From positions 4,834,501 through 4,898,500 of the forward strand of contig NZ_CP070506.1 in the NCBI RefSeq assembly GCF_016925675.1: DNA of 64,000 nt, written 5' to 3'. The stretch is from Pseudomonas hygromyciniae. GTDB taxonomy: Bacteria > Pseudomonadota > Gammaproteobacteria > Pseudomonadales > Pseudomonadaceae. Under the pieces are notes generated by a model, which saw only the letters and a list, made by a program, of their open reading frames with translations, made no database searches and had not been told where the DNA came from. Shown here piece after piece: positions 1-10,018 of the stretch (its first letter is position 1; the number at the start of each line of letters is the position of its first letter). Both the position numbers and the translations under genes were made by a program.

Positions 1-1424
1 TGCTGATGGGACTCGCCCTGCTGCTACCGGCGAGTACGTTCGACTCCGAGTCGAAGAATTTTATTTTCCTGATTGGCGCCGTGGGTATCTGGCGCTACTC
101 GATGGGGGCGACGCATTTCTTTCGCGGCATGCTGTTCCTGTACGTCGTCTACCCGCACCTGCGGCGCAAAGTGCGCAAGCTGGGCAAGGCGGCGGACCCC
201 TCCCATGTGTTCCTGATGGTCACCAGTTTTCGCATCGACGCGCTGACCACCGCCCAGGTCTACAGCTCGGTGATTCGCGAGGCCATTGAGTGCGGCTTCC
301 CCACCACCGTGGTCTGCTCCCTGGTGGAAATGTCCGATGAGCTGCTGGTCAAGAGCCTCTGGGAAAAGATGAACCCACCGGATCACGTCAAGCTCGACTT
401 CGTGCGTATCGCCGGCACCGGCAAGCGCGATGGCCTGGCCTTCGGCTTTCGGGCGATCTCCCGCCACCTGCCGGACGACCGCGCCGTGGTTGCGGTAATC
501 GACGGCGACACCGTGCTCGGCGAAGGCGTGGTACGCAAGACCGTGCCGTGGTTCCAGCTGTTCGGCAATGTCGGCGGCCTGACCACCAACGAGTTCTGCG
601 AAGTACGCGGCGGCTACATCATGAGCGAGTGGCACAAACTGCGCTTCGCCCAGCGCCACATCAACATGTGCTCCATGGCCCTGTCCAAGCGTGTGCTGAC
701 CATGACCGGGCGCATGTCGGTGTTCCGTGCCAGCGTAGTCACCGACCCCGGCTTTATCGCCGACGTGGAAAGCGACTCGCTGCAGCACTGGCGCCTGGGC
801 CGCTTCAAATTCCTCACCGGGGATGACAAGTCCAGCTGGTTCAGCCTGATGCGCCTGGGCTACGACACCTTCTACGTGCCCGATGCAGCAATCAACACCG
901 TAGAACACCCACCGGAAAAGAGCTTTATCAAGGCCAGCCGCAAGCTGATGTTCCGCTGGTACGGCAACAACCTGCGCCAGAACTCCCGGGCCCTGGGCTT
1001 GGGTATGCAGCGGTTGGGCCTGTTCACCAGCGTGGTGCTGTTCGACCAGCGTGTGTCGATGTGGACCTCGCTGCTGGGCCTGACCGTGGCGATCATCGCC
1101 ACCTTCAAGTACGGCGGCGCGTTCATCCTCGCTTACCTTTTGTGGATTGGCATCACGCGCCTGATCCTGACCCTGTTGTTGTCGTGCTCCGGCCACAGGA
1201 TCGGCCCCGCCTACCCGGCGATTCTCTATTACAACCAGATCATGGGCGCGCTGGTGAAGATCTACGTGTTCTTCCGCCTTGATCAACAGTCCTGGACCCG
1301 CCAGGACACCAAACTGACCCGCGATTTGGCCAGCTTTCAACGTTGGTTCAACACCTGGTCGTCTCGGACCATGACCTTCTCCGCCGGCAGCATTTTCGTC
1401 GCCGTGTTGCTGATGATGGTCTGA
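1..1424 (+). CDS. alg8: Alginate polymerase glycosyltransferase Alg8 (5' partial)
   Basis: Inner-membrane family-2 glycosyltransferase that polymerises GDP-mannuronate into polymannuronate, working with Alg44. The reading frame is open from base 3, so the N-terminus lies outside the window; the first in-frame ATG at 6 falls inside the first membrane helix and is probably not the true start. About 472 residues are visible, against roughly 490 for the family. Visible features are an N-terminal membrane segment, the catalytic cytosolic domain with a DGDT (D-x-D type) motif near visible residue 165, an acceptor-site stretch QHWRLGRF, and C-terminal transmembrane helices. It is followed after 37 bp by alg44, as in the canonical operon. 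algD is expected just upstream but is not seen. The identification is secure from sequence and gene order. Confidence 0.96.
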   Translation, partial: LMGLALLLPASTFDSESKNFIFLIGAVGIWRYSMGATHFFRGMLFLYVVYPHLRRKVRKLGKAADPSHVFLMVTSFRIDALTTAQVYSSVIREAIECGFPTTVVCSLVEMSDELLVKSLWEKMNPPDHVKLDFVRIAGTGKRDGLAFGFRAISRHLPDDRAVVAVIDGDTVLGEGVVRKTVPWFQLFGNVGGLTTNEFCEVRGGYIMSEWHKLRFAQRHINMCSMALSKRVLTMTGRMSVFRASVVTDPGFIADVESDSLQHWRLGRFKFLTGDDKSSWFSLMRLGYDTFYVPDAAINTVEHPPEKSFIKASRKLMFRWYGNNLRQNSRALGLGMQRLGLFTSVVLFDQRVSMWTSLLGLTVAIIATFKYGGAFILAYLLWIGITRLILTLLLSCSGHRIGPAYPAILYYNQIMGALVKIYVFFRLDQQSWTRQDTKLTRDLASFQRWFNTWSSRTMTFSAGSIFVAVLLMMV

Positions 1425-1461
1425 CCCTGCCAAGCCTGAATTAACTTAAGGAAATGCCCTG

Positions 1462-2631
1462 ATGAACAGTCAAGTAAACGCCAACGTTGTCCACGAATCC
1501 GAAGCCCAGCGCCAACATGCCCGGGTGAAAATCCCGGCCAAGCTGCGCTTCTTCGGTGCCGACCGCACGCCCATGGAAGTGCGGGTCATCGACCTCTCCG
1601 CCGGCGGCCTGGCTTTCAATGCCGCCCAGCAACCGCTGAAGGTCGGCGATGTGCATAAAGCGCGCCTGCAGTTTGTCATCGACAACCTCGGCCTGGCGAT
1701 GGACGTGGAGCTGTTGATCCGCTCCCACGACCGCCAGACCGGCCGCACCGGCTGCCAGTTCCAGAACCTGGATGCCCAGGATATTTCCACCCTGCGGCAC
1801 TTGATCACTTCGCACCTCTCCGGCGATATCGTGACCATGGGCGACGTACTGGCGACCCTGCAGCGCGACAACTTCACCAAGGCGCGCAAGGTCAAGGACA
1901 GCGGCAGCGGCATGAGCGCCTTTGGCCGCCTGCGCGCCGTGACCTTCAGCCTGGCAATCTTCCTGGTAGGCCTGGCCGCGTTCGGGTTTGTGTTCAAGTC
2001 GGTGTACGGCATGTACTTCGTCAGCCATGCCCAGGCCGGCCTGGTCAGCGTGCCGGGGATGAACGTCACAATGCCCCGCGACGGCACCGTGCAAAGCCTG
2101 ATCAAGGACAACGGCGTGGCCGCCAAAGGCGCGCCACTGGCGACCTTCAGCACCAGCATGCTTGATGTGCTCAAAGGCCACCTGGACGAAGACCAACTGC
2201 AACCGGCCAAGGTCGAAGAGCTGTTCGGCAAGCAAATGACCGGCACCCTGACCTCGCCTTGCGACTGCATCGTCGCCCAGCAGTTGGTGGCCGACGGTCA
2301 ATATGCAAGCAAGGGTGATGTGATCTTCCAACTGGTGCCGCGTGGCAGCCAGGCCAACGTCGAGGCGCGTTTCTCCTATCGCCAGTTCGGTGATGTGCGC
2401 CCAGGCACCCCGGTGAGCTTCCAGGTCGCCGACGAAGAACAGACCCGCACCGGCACCATCGTCAGCAGCACCAGCCTCAACAGCGCCGACCTGTCCTCGG
2501 ATATCCGCGTGCAGATCAAGCCCGATGCCCCGCTGGACAGCGCCTACGCCGGCCGCCCGGTGGAAGTGACCAGCGACCGTGGCCCGTCCCTGAACTGGCT
2601 GATCGATAAAGCCATGGCTGCTGGTCTGTAA
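1462..2631 (+). CDS. alg44: Alginate polymerisation c-di-GMP receptor Alg44
   Basis: Co-polymerase with Alg8 whose PilZ domain binds c-di-GMP and switches polymerisation on; the C-terminal part is a periplasmic HlyD-like adaptor. The protein has 389 residues, the family's usual length. The PilZ signature is intact: R17 and R21 (RQHAR), then D44 and S46 in DLSAGG, the residues known to contact c-di-GMP in P. aeruginosa. One transmembrane helix lies near residues 160-185, followed by the periplasmic domain. The start is supported by an AAGGAA Shine-Dalgarno 9-10 bases upstream. The stop is only 2 bases from the algK ATG, suggesting translational coupling. Confidence 0.97.
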   Translation: MNSQVNANVVHESEAQRQHARVKIPAKLRFFGADRTPMEVRVIDLSAGGLAFNAAQQPLKVGDVHKARLQFVIDNLGLAMDVELLIRSHDRQTGRTGCQFQNLDAQDISTLRHLITSHLSGDIVTMGDVLATLQRDNFTKARKVKDSGSGMSAFGRLRAVTFSLAIFLVGLAAFGFVFKSVYGMYFVSHAQAGLVSVPGMNVTMPRDGTVQSLIKDNGVAAKGAPLATFSTSMLDVLKGHLDEDQLQPAKVEELFGKQMTGTLTSPCDCIVAQQLVADGQYASKGDVIFQLVPRGSQANVEARFSYRQFGDVRPGTPVSFQVADEEQTRTGTIVSSTSLNSADLSSDIRVQIKPDAPLDSAYAGRPVEVTSDRGPSLNWLIDKAMAAGL

Positions 2632-2633
2632 CT

Positions 2634-4160
2634 ATGAAGACTCTAAAAACACCGCAATTGCTGTGGGAACCGCCTTTTGTGGGAGCCGGGCTTGCCCGCG
2701 ATGCAGGCGACGCGATGCATCAGACAAACCGCGGCGATGCCATCGCAGGCAAGCCAGCTCCCACAAAAGCGCGCTCCCACATCCGCCCTGTGGCGCTGCT
2801 GGCATTGGCGGTCAGCCTGGCCGGTTGCGCCGGCCTGCCCGACCAGCGCCTGGCCAATGAAGCCCTCAAGCGTGGCGATACCGCCACCGCTGCGCAGAAC
2901 TACCAGCAACTGGCAGACCTGGGTTACAGCGAGGCCCAGGTCGGTCTGGCCGATATCCAGGTCGGCAGCCGCGACCCGGCGCAGATCAAGCAGGCCGAAG
3001 CCACCTACCGTGCAGCAGCGGATACATCATCACGTGCCCAGGCCCGTCTCGGCCGCCTGCTGGTAGCCAAGCCCGGTGCCACCGAAGCCGAACACCATGA
3101 AGCCGAAAACCTGCTGAAAAAAGCCTTTGCCAATGGCGAAGGCAACACCCTGATCCCCCTGGCCATGCTGTACCTGCAATACCCCCACGATTTTCCCAGC
3201 GTCAACGCGCAGCAGCAGATCGATACCTGGCGCACCGCCGGCTACCCCGAAGCGGGCCTGGCGCAGGTGCTGTTGTATCGCACCCAGGGCACTTACGACC
3301 AGCACCTGGATGACATCGAGAAAATCTGCAAGGCCGCGCTCAGCAGCACCGATATCTGCTACGTCGAACTGGCCACCGTCTACCAGAAACGCGAGCAACC
3401 GGAGCAACAGGCCGAACTGCTCAAGCAGATGGAAGCCGGCTATAGCCGTGGCACCGTCACCGCCCAGCGGGTCGACAGTGTGGCCCGTGTGCTGGGCGAT
3501 GCTTCGCTGGGCAAGACTGACGAAAAAACCGCCCAGGCCCTGCTGGAAAAAATCGCCCCGGGCTACCCGGCGTCCTGGGTCAGCCTCGCGCAGTTGCTCT
3601 ACGACTTCCCGGAACTGGGCGATGTCGAGCAGATGATGAAGTACCTGGACAACGGCCGTGCCGCCGACCAGCCCCGCGCCGAATTGTTGCTGGGCAAGCT
3701 GTACTACGAAGGCAAGTGGGTACCGGCCGATGCCAAGGCCGCCGAAGCGCACTTCCAGAAAGCCCAGGGCCAGGAAGTGGCTGCCGATTACTACCTCGGC
3801 CAGATCTACCGCCGGGGCTACCTGGGCCAGGTCTACTCGCAAAAGGCCCTGGACCACTTGCTGACCGCCGCGCGCAACGGCCAGAACAGCGCCGACTTCG
3901 CTATCGCCCAATTATTTTCCCAAGGCAAGGGCACCCGGCCCGACCCACTGAACGCCTATGTGTTCAGCCAACTGGCAAAGATCCAGGACACCCCGCAGGC
4001 CAATGAACTGGCCGCGCAACTGGAACAACAACTGCCGCCTGCCCAGCGCGCCGAAGCCCAGCGCCTGCTGCAACAAGAACTGGCCGCCCGTGGCGCCTTG
4101 AGCCAAAGCACGCTGCAACTGCACGCCCTGCAAGAAGAAGACGGCGAGGAATCCCTATGA
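2634..4160 (+). CDS. algK: Alginate export outer-membrane lipoprotein AlgK, with REPIN in its leader
   Basis: TPR/Sel1-repeat lipoprotein that positions AlgE and bridges the periplasmic alginate complex. The body from the lipobox (LAGC) onward is a typical AlgK with Sel1-like helical repeats, for example GKLYYEGKW and GQIYRRGY. The N-terminus is odd: about 48 residues precede the lipoprotein signal core [14 protein letters not shown], and nearly all of them are encoded by a REPIN palindrome at 2662-2781 that reads through without a stop. The ATG at 2634 lies 2 bases after the alg44 stop and has no clear Shine-Dalgarno. An alternative ATG at 2715, inside the REPIN, has a weak AGG 8-9 bases upstream. 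The true start is therefore uncertain, but the C-terminus and function are not. The stop overlaps the algE ATG (ATGA). Confidence 0.93.
   Translation: MKTLKTPQLLWEPPFVGAGLARDAGDAMHQTNRGDAIAGKPAPTKARSHIRPVALLALAVSLAGCAGLPDQRLANEALKRGDTATAAQNYQQLADLGYSEAQVGLADIQVGSRDPAQIKQAEATYRAAADTSSRAQARLGRLLVAKPGATEAEHHEAENLLKKAFANGEGNTLIPLAMLYLQYPHDFPSVNAQQQIDTWRTAGYPEAGLAQVLLYRTQGTYDQHLDDIEKICKAALSSTDICYVELATVYQKREQPEQQAELLKQMEAGYSRGTVTAQRVDSVARVLGDASLGKTDEKTAQALLEKIAPGYPASWVSLAQLLYDFPELGDVEQMMKYLDNGRAADQPRAELLLGKLYYEGKWVPADAKAAEAHFQKAQGQEVAADYYLGQIYRRGYLGQVYSQKALDHLLTAARNGQNSADFAIAQLFSQGKGTRPDPLNAYVFSQLAKIQDTPQANELAAQLEQQLPPAQRAEAQRLLQQELAARGALSQSTLQLHALQEEDGEESL
2662..2781. repeat. REPIN inside the translated leader of algK
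   Basis: Inverted arms TGTGGGAGCCGGGCTTGC (from 2679) and GCAAGCCAGCTCCCACA (to 2764) enclose a short centre. Further partial arm copies lie outside (TGTGGGAAC at 2662, CTCCCACA ending at 2781). The arms match those at 9818-9909. Unusually for a REP element it lies inside an open reading frame, is stop-free in the algK frame, and precedes the lipoprotein signal peptide. Confidence 0.85.
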
Positions 4161-5644
4161 AACTCAATCCATTCGTCAAGGCCGGCATTGGCCTGACCTT
4201 CGCCCTGCTGTGGTCGTGCCCGACCCTGGCCGCGCTGACCGAAGACAAGAACTTTGGCCTGGAAGTGAAAGTCACCGGCCAGTCCGAAGATGACCGCGAC
4301 CTGGGCACGCAAAAAGGCGGCGACGTCAACGGCATCGGCCTGGATGTACGCCCGTGGATCTACGGTGAACGCGGCGCCTGGAGCGCCTACGCCATGGGCC
4401 AGGCGGTGGCCTCCAGCGACATCATCGAGACCGACACCCTGCAACAGTCCGATGGCGACACCACCGAGCAGTCGAGCAACAACGACCGCAAGACCAAGAA
4501 GAACTACCTGGCCCTGCGCGAGTTCTGGGTCGGCTACAGCGGTTTCACGCCCTACCCTGGCGAGATCCTCAAGCTCGGCCGCCAGCGCCTGCGCAATAAC
4601 GATGGGCAATGGCGCGACACCAATATCGAAGCGCTGAACTGGACCTTCGACACCACCCTGCTCAAGGCCAATGTCGGCGCTGCCGAACGCTTCAGCGAGT
4701 ACCGCACCGACCTCAAGGAACTGTCTCCCGAAGACAAGGACCGCCAGCACTTCTATGCCGATGCGGCCTATCAGTGGACTCCCGGCCATTGGGTCGGCCT
4801 GCGCGGGCATCACACCCATGACGACGGCAAGCTCGACTACCCGCAACCGGGTGTGGCCGCCGACTCCCTGGACAAGCGCCAAAATGGCGACCTGAGCTGG
4901 CTCGGTATCGAGGCCAACAGCGACGCCTATAACTGGCGCAACACCAACACCGTCAACTACTGGGCCAGCGTCACCGGTATGCAGGGCGAGCGCAGCAACA
5001 TCAACGCCCTGAACAACGACGGCAGCCGCCCGGCCGCCGCCAAGCGCAACACCGATGTGGATGGCTGGGCCACCGACCTCGGCGTGCGCCTGCGCCTCGA
5101 CCCGCAGTGGCAAGTGGGCGCGGCCTATGCCCGCGCCAGCGCCGACTACGAACAGAACGGCCTGCAAAGCAACCGCTCGAACTTCACCGGCACCCAGTCG
5201 CGGGTGCATCGTTTTGGCGAGGCGTTTCGCGGCGAGATGAACAACATGCAGTCCATGAGCCTGTTCGGCTCCTGGCAGTTGCGCGATGACTACGACGCCA
5301 GCCTGGTCTACCACAAGTTCTGGCGCGTGGACGGCAACAAGCCGGTGGGCAGCAATGGCATCGATGCGCTGCACAACAACTACGACGACGTCACCGGCGC
5401 CGTACTGTCCAGCGCATCCCTGCCGCTGCAAGACGGCAACAAAGACCTTGGCCAGGAGATGGACCTGGTGGTCACCAAGTACTTCAAGAAAGGCCTGCTG
5501 CCCGCAGCCCTGAGCCAGTCGATCGACGAACCGTCGGCCCTGGTGCGCTTTCGTGGCGGCGTGTTCAAACCGGGCGACGCCTATGGCAAGCAAGTCGACT
5601 CGTACATGCACCGCGCCTTTGTCGATGTGATCTGGCGTTTCTGA
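4157..5644 (+). CDS. algE: Alginate outer-membrane export porin AlgE
   Basis: Beta-barrel porin, known as an 18-stranded barrel in P. aeruginosa, through which alginate leaves the cell. The protein has 495 residues, matching the family (about 490). An N-terminal Sec signal peptide ends near SCPTLA, and the mature part alternates polar and aromatic residues as expected of a barrel, ending in a terminal aromatic residue (VIWRF) used for BAM-dependent insertion. The ATG overlaps the algK stop by 4 bases, so translation is coupled. An internal Arg-rich segment (LGRQRLRNN) fits the electropositive pore of the family. The tga stop shares its last base with an in-frame upstream ATG of algG. Confidence 0.97.
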   Translation: MKLNPFVKAGIGLTFALLWSCPTLAALTEDKNFGLEVKVTGQSEDDRDLGTQKGGDVNGIGLDVRPWIYGERGAWSAYAMGQAVASSDIIETDTLQQSDGDTTEQSSNNDRKTKKNYLALREFWVGYSGFTPYPGEILKLGRQRLRNNDGQWRDTNIEALNWTFDTTLLKANVGAAERFSEYRTDLKELSPEDKDRQHFYADAAYQWTPGHWVGLRGHHTHDDGKLDYPQPGVAADSLDKRQNGDLSWLGIEANSDAYNWRNTNTVNYWASVTGMQGERSNINALNNDGSRPAAAKRNTDVDGWATDLGVRLRLDPQWQVGAAYARASADYEQNGLQSNRSNFTGTQSRVHRFGEAFRGEMNNMQSMSLFGSWQLRDDYDASLVYHKFWRVDGNKPVGSNGIDALHNNYDDVTGAVLSSASLPLQDGNKDLGQEMDLVVTKYFKKGLLPAALSQSIDEPSALVRFRGGVFKPGDAYGKQVDSYMHRAFVDVIWRF

Positions 5645-5658
5645 TGGGAGCCTGCGCA

Positions 5659-7233
5659 ATGAATCCTCACGCCCTCAAAGGCTCGGCCCTGCTCGCTGCG
5701 GCAATGCTGCTGGCGTGCGCCCCGGCCTTTGCCAATGTCGAGCCGCAGGTCAAGGCGCCCACCATCGCCAAAGAACTGCAACAGGCCAAGACCTACACCA
5801 TCACCAGCCCGCCCACCGCGCCGCTGGAAATGGCCAAGCCTGAGCTGCCGGACCTCTCGGGCTACACCGCACAAGCCGTGGCGAAGAAAATCGTGCGCAG
5901 CAAGGCCGGCAAGGTCAGCGTGCGCCGGATGATGCAGGAAAACGCCCTCAAGGACTTTATCGGCGGCGACAACAAGATGGCCGAATGGGTGGTGCGCCAG
6001 CACGGCATCCCCCAGGCGATCTTTATCGACGACGGCTACATGAACCTCAAGGACCTGCTCAACAAGGTGCCCAAGCAATACCTGAGCGAAACCTCGCCCG
6101 GGGTATTCCTGGCCAGGCTGCCGATTGTGGTCGGCGAAAAGGGCATCCTCGAGATCGATAACCAGACCCAGGAATTGCGCCTGTCCCAGGAGGCCGGTTC
6201 GTTCCTGGTCAACGACGGCCAGCTGTTTGTGCGCGACACCAAGATCACCGGCTGGCGCGAGAAGGCCAACGGCCCGGCGACCTTTCGCTCGCCCAAGGAA
6301 TTCCGCCCGTTCCTGCTGGCCTGGGGCGGCACCCAGACCTATATCGTCAACAGCAAGATGGCCAGCTTCGGCTACGCCAACAGTAAGTCCTACGGCGTGA
6401 GTATTTCCCAGTACACGCCGAACATGGCCAAGGTCCTCAAGCGCCCGGAACCCACCGGCTGGATCGTCGATTCCGAGTTCTCGGACATGTGGTACGGGTT
6501 CTACTGCTACGAGACCACCGGTTTTGTGATCAAGGGCAGCACCTACAAAGACAACATCGTCTACGGCATCGACCCCCATGACCGTTCCCACGGCCTGATC
6601 ATTGCCGACAACACCGTCTACGGCACCAAGAAAAAGCACGGCATCATTATTTCCCGTGAGGTCAACGACAGCTTCATCTTCAACAACCGCAGCTACGACA
6701 ACAAGCTGTCGGGCCTGGTGATCGACCGTAACAGCGTGAACAACCTGATCGCCGACAACGAGATCTACCGCAACCACACCGACGGCATCACCCTCTATGA
6801 GAGCGGCGACAACCTGTTGTGGGGCAACAAGGTGATCAGCAACCGTCGCCACGGCATTCGGATCCGTAACAGCGTGAATATCCGCCTGTACGAGAACCTC
6901 GCCATGGCCAACGGCCTGACCGGCGTCTACGGCCATATCAAGGACCTGACCGATACCGACCGCGACATTGAGCTCGACCCGTTCGACGCCCAGGTCTCGC
7001 TGATCGTGGTCGGCGGCGAGCTGGCGGCCAATGGCAGCGGGCCGCTGTCCATCGACTCGCCGTTGAGCATCGAGCTGTACCGCGTGTCGATGCTCGCGCC
7101 GACCAAATCCAGTGGCATCAGCTTCTCCGGCGTTCTTGGTGAGCGCCAGGAAGAGATTCTCGACTTGCTGGTACGCCAGAAAAAAGCCGTGCTGATCGAC
7201 CCTGTCGAACGCCAGACCCCATTGCAGGACTGA
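5659..7233 (+). CDS. algG: Poly(beta-D-mannuronate) C5-epimerase AlgG
   Basis: Periplasmic enzyme converting mannuronate to guluronate residues within the polymer and forming part of the export scaffold. It folds as a right-handed beta-helix of carbohydrate-binding (CASH) repeats. With the ATG at 5659 the protein has 524 residues and a Sec signal ending at APAFA. The catalytic DPHD motif is at residues 305-308 (GIDPHDRSHG), with H307 the presumed catalytic histidine. Start choice: an ATG at 5644 overlaps the algE stop, but the one at 5659 has GATGGGAG spaced about 8 bases upstream and gives a clean signal peptide. The gene ends just before algX. Confidence 0.97.
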   Translation: MNPHALKGSALLAAAMLLACAPAFANVEPQVKAPTIAKELQQAKTYTITSPPTAPLEMAKPELPDLSGYTAQAVAKKIVRSKAGKVSVRRMMQENALKDFIGGDNKMAEWVVRQHGIPQAIFIDDGYMNLKDLLNKVPKQYLSETSPGVFLARLPIVVGEKGILEIDNQTQELRLSQEAGSFLVNDGQLFVRDTKITGWREKANGPATFRSPKEFRPFLLAWGGTQTYIVNSKMASFGYANSKSYGVSISQYTPNMAKVLKRPEPTGWIVDSEFSDMWYGFYCYETTGFVIKGSTYKDNIVYGIDPHDRSHGLIIADNTVYGTKKKHGIIISREVNDSFIFNNRSYDNKLSGLVIDRNSVNNLIADNEIYRNHTDGITLYESGDNLLWGNKVISNRRHGIRIRNSVNIRLYENLAMANGLTGVYGHIKDLTDTDRDIELDPFDAQVSLIVVGGELAANGSGPLSIDSPLSIELYRVSMLAPTKSSGISFSGVLGERQEEILDLLVRQKKAVLIDPVERQTPLQD

Positions 7234-7244
7234 GGATGACCTTT

Positions 7245-8693
7245 ATGCACCCACACATGATCAAGCTGCTCAGCCTCTCGGGTTTGACCCTCGGCATCCT
7301 GGCCGCCAGCAGCGGCGTGCGCGCCGATGAAATCAAGGCGCCGAACTTTACCGCCGAGCCGTGCTGCAACCTGTGCCCCGAGGCTCACGACGCAAAAAAC
7401 TACACCACCCGCTACCAGCAGAACTTCACCACCCTGGTACAGGCCCAGGGCGACTGGCTGTTCCGTACCCAGGAAGACCTGCGCACCGAATTCGACACCA
7501 CCCCGGCCGGCTACAAGCGCATGCAGCAACTGCACGATGCGTTCAAGAGCAAAGGCGTGGAGTTGGTGGTGGTCTACCAGCCGACCCGTGGCCTGGTAAA
7601 CCGCAACAAGCTCAACCCGGCAGAAAAAGCGCGCTTTGATTTCGACAAGGCCCTGGGCAACTACAAAACCATGCTTGGGCGTTTTGCCAAGATGGGCTAC
7701 GTGGTGCCGGACCTGTCGCCGCTGACCAACGAGCAGTTGCCCGACGCGATGCCGGCCCACGACTTCTACTTCCGTGGCGACCAGCACTGGACGCCGTATG
7801 GCGCCCAGCGCACCGCGAAAATCGTCGGGGCCAAGGTGCGGGCCATGCCTGAATTCGCCGGGATCCCCCAGCGTGAATTCGAGACCAAGAAATCCGGGCG
7901 CATGGGCAAGACCGGCACCCTGCACAACATGGCCGGGCAGTTGTGCGGCACCAGCTACGCGATCCAGTACATGGACCAGTTCAGCACCGAGCCCAAGGGC
8001 GAGGCGGCGGACGGCGACCTGTTCGGCGATTCCGGCAACCCGCAGATCACCCTGGTGGGCACCAGCCACAGCGGCAAAAACTACAACTTCGCCGGCTTCC
8101 TGGAACAGGAAATCGGCGCCGACATCCTTAACGTCGCCTTCCCCGGCGGTGGCCTGGAAGGCTCGATGATCCAGTACCTGGGCAGCGAAGAGTTCCAGAA
8201 AAGCCCACCGAAGATTCTGATCTGGGAGTTCTCGCCGCTGTATCGCCTCGACCAGGAAACCATCTACCGCCAGATGATGGCCCTGCTCGACAACGGCTGC
8301 GAAGGCAAGCCGGCGCAGATGAGCGCCAGCACCACCCTCAAGCCCGGCAAGAACGAGCTGATGGTCAACAGCAAGAACATGGACCTGCGCAATAGCCGCC
8401 ATCAGGTCGACATTCGCTTCGCCGATCCTTCGGTGAAAACCCTGCAAGCCACCCTCTGGTACATGAACGGTCGCCACGAGGACATCAAGATCGACAAACC
8501 CGAAACATCCGAGACAGACGGGCGTTTCGCCTTTGAACTGCGCACCGATGAAGACTGGGCCTCGCAGAACCTGCTGGCCGTGGAAGTGCAGGGCCCCGAA
8601 GCGGGCGCTGCCGCGCAGAAAGTCGAAGCGAAAATTTGCACACGCAACGTGTTCCCAAGCGGCGGTCAGCAGACCGCGCAACTTGGGCAATGA
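7245..8693 (+). CDS. algX: Alginate O-acetyltransferase AlgX
   Basis: Periplasmic SGNH-like O-acetyltransferase with a C-terminal carbohydrate-binding module; it is the terminal acetylase that binds the polymer. With the ATG at 7245 it has 482 residues and a signal peptide ending at SSGVRA. Catalytic residues are visible: D179 and H181 in RGDQHW, and S274 in VGTSHSG. Start choice: ATGs exist at 7236 and 7245; the only Shine-Dalgarno (TGAGG, 7231-7235) abuts 7236 but is 9 bases from 7245, so 7245 is preferred. The C-terminal ~120 residues are beta-rich, as in the family's binding module. It is followed after 8 bp by algL. Confidence 0.95.
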   Translation: MHPHMIKLLSLSGLTLGILAASSGVRADEIKAPNFTAEPCCNLCPEAHDAKNYTTRYQQNFTTLVQAQGDWLFRTQEDLRTEFDTTPAGYKRMQQLHDAFKSKGVELVVVYQPTRGLVNRNKLNPAEKARFDFDKALGNYKTMLGRFAKMGYVVPDLSPLTNEQLPDAMPAHDFYFRGDQHWTPYGAQRTAKIVGAKVRAMPEFAGIPQREFETKKSGRMGKTGTLHNMAGQLCGTSYAIQYMDQFSTEPKGEAADGDLFGDSGNPQITLVGTSHSGKNYNFAGFLEQEIGADILNVAFPGGGLEGSMIQYLGSEEFQKSPPKILIWEFSPLYRLDQETIYRQMMALLDNGCEGKPAQMSASTTLKPGKNELMVNSKNMDLRNSRHQVDIRFADPSVKTLQATLWYMNGRHEDIKIDKPETSETDGRFAFELRTDEDWASQNLLAVEVQGPEAGAAAQKVEAKICTRNVFPSGGQQTAQLGQ

Positions 8694-8701
8694 GGTTACC
8701 T

Positions 8702-9802
8702 ATGCACAAGTTACTGATTCCAACGCTGCTGGGCCTGGCGATGTTTGCAGGCCAAGTCAACGCCGCCGCGCCGCTGCGCCCGCCCCAGGGCTATTTCGCG
8801 CCGATTGAAGCGTTCAAGACCGGCGACTTCAAGAACGACTGCGACGCCATGCCGGCGCCCTACACCGGCTCGCTGCAGTTTCGCAGCAAATATGAAGGCT
8901 CCGATAAAGCCCGTTCGACCCTGAACGTGCAGTCGGAAAAAGCCTTTCGCGACAGCACCGCCGATATCACCAAACTGGAAAAGGACACCAGCAAGCGGGT
9001 GATGCAGTTCATGCGCGACGGTCGCCCGGAGCAATTGCAATGCACTCTGAACTGGCTGGTGAGCTGGGCCAAGGCCGATGCGTTGATGTCCAAGGACTTC
9101 AACCACACCGGCAAATCCATGCGCAAATGGGCGCTGGGCAGCATGGCTTCGGCCTATGTGCGCCTGAAGTTCTCCGAGTCGCAACCGCTGGCCAAGTACC
9201 CGCAGGAGTCGCAACTGATCGAAGCCTGGTTCAACAAACTGGCCGAGCAAGTGGTCAGCGACTGGGACAACCTGCCCCTGGAAAAAACCAACAACCACTC
9301 GTACTGGGCCGCCTGGTCGGTGATGGCCACGTCCGTCGCCACCAACCGTCGCGACCTGTTCGATTGGGCCGTCAAGGAATACAAGGTCGGCGCCAACCAG
9401 GTCGACGCCCAGGGCTACCTGCCCAACGAATTGAAGCGCCAGCAACGGGCCTTGGCCTACCACAACTACGCCCTGCCGCCGCTGGCGATGATCGCCAGTT
9501 TTGCCCTGGTCAATGGCGTGGATGTGCGCGGTGAGAACAACGGCGCGCTCAAGCGCCTGGGCGACAAAGTGCTGGCCGGGGTGAAGGACCCGGACATCTT
9601 CGAGCAGAAGAACGGCAAAGAGCAGGACATGAAGGACTTGAAGCAGGACATGAAATTCGCCTGGCTCGAACCCTTCTGCACCCTCTACACCTGCGCCCCG
9701 GAAGTGATCGAACGCAAGCACGACATGCAACCGTTCAAGACCTTCCGCCTGGGCGGCGACCTGACCAAGGTCTACGACCCGGCGCACGAAAAAGGCCGTT
9801 GA
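8702..9802 (+). CDS. algL: Alginate lyase AlgL
   Basis: Periplasmic polysaccharide lyase family 5 enzyme that clears misdirected alginate by beta-elimination. The protein has 366 residues, the usual size, with a Sec signal peptide ending near GQVNA. The signature NNHSYW puts the catalytic histidine at about 199, and the downstream run containing R249, Y253 and Y256 carries the other expected catalytic residues; K63 lies in RSKYEG. The start at 8702 follows a GAGG Shine-Dalgarno and sits 8 bp after algX. A longer in-frame start at 8636 would lie inside algX and lacks a ribosome site. Downstream is a 216-bp gap containing a REPIN, unlike the tight spacing earlier in the operon. Confidence 0.96.
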   Translation: MHKLLIPTLLGLAMFAGQVNAAAPLRPPQGYFAPIEAFKTGDFKNDCDAMPAPYTGSLQFRSKYEGSDKARSTLNVQSEKAFRDSTADITKLEKDTSKRVMQFMRDGRPEQLQCTLNWLVSWAKADALMSKDFNHTGKSMRKWALGSMASAYVRLKFSESQPLAKYPQESQLIEAWFNKLAEQVVSDWDNLPLEKTNNHSYWAAWSVMATSVATNRRDLFDWAVKEYKVGANQVDAQGYLPNELKRQQRALAYHNYALPPLAMIASFALVNGVDVRGENNGALKRLGDKVLAGVKDPDIFEQKNGKEQDMKDLKQDMKFAWLEPFCTLYTCAPEVIERKHDMQPFKTFRLGGDLTKVYDPAHEKGR

Positions 9803-9817
9803 TGGAACGGGCTCCCA

Positions 9818-9909
9818 ATGTGGGAGCGGGCTTGCCCGCGATAGCGGTCTGACATTCAGCATTGATGTCACCTGACACACCGTTATCGCAGGCAAGCCAG
9901 CTCCCACAT
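9818..9909. repeat. REPIN between algL and algI
   Basis: Arm ATGTGGGAGCGGGCTTGC (9818 on) is mirrored by GCAAGCCAGCTCCCACAT (ending 9909), with an asymmetric centre. It is of the same arm class as the element within algK. It would fold into a long hairpin in the alginate mRNA. The rest of the 216-bp gap (9910-10018) is G-rich and holds no gene. Confidence 0.9.
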
Positions 9910-10018
9910 TTTGGGCCGGTTTCGACAGTGAAAAAGTAGTACCGCCCTCCCCGGTTTTTCGTGGGGGGTTTGGGGGGCCGTTGGCCCTTGACTGTTGGTT
10001 AAACATGGAGAGATCGGG

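Noticed and set aside
9940..10000. G-rich inverted segment (CCCTCCCC / GGGGGG) before algI as a terminator
   Set aside because: Imperfect stem and no T-run; it would also cut an essential operon.
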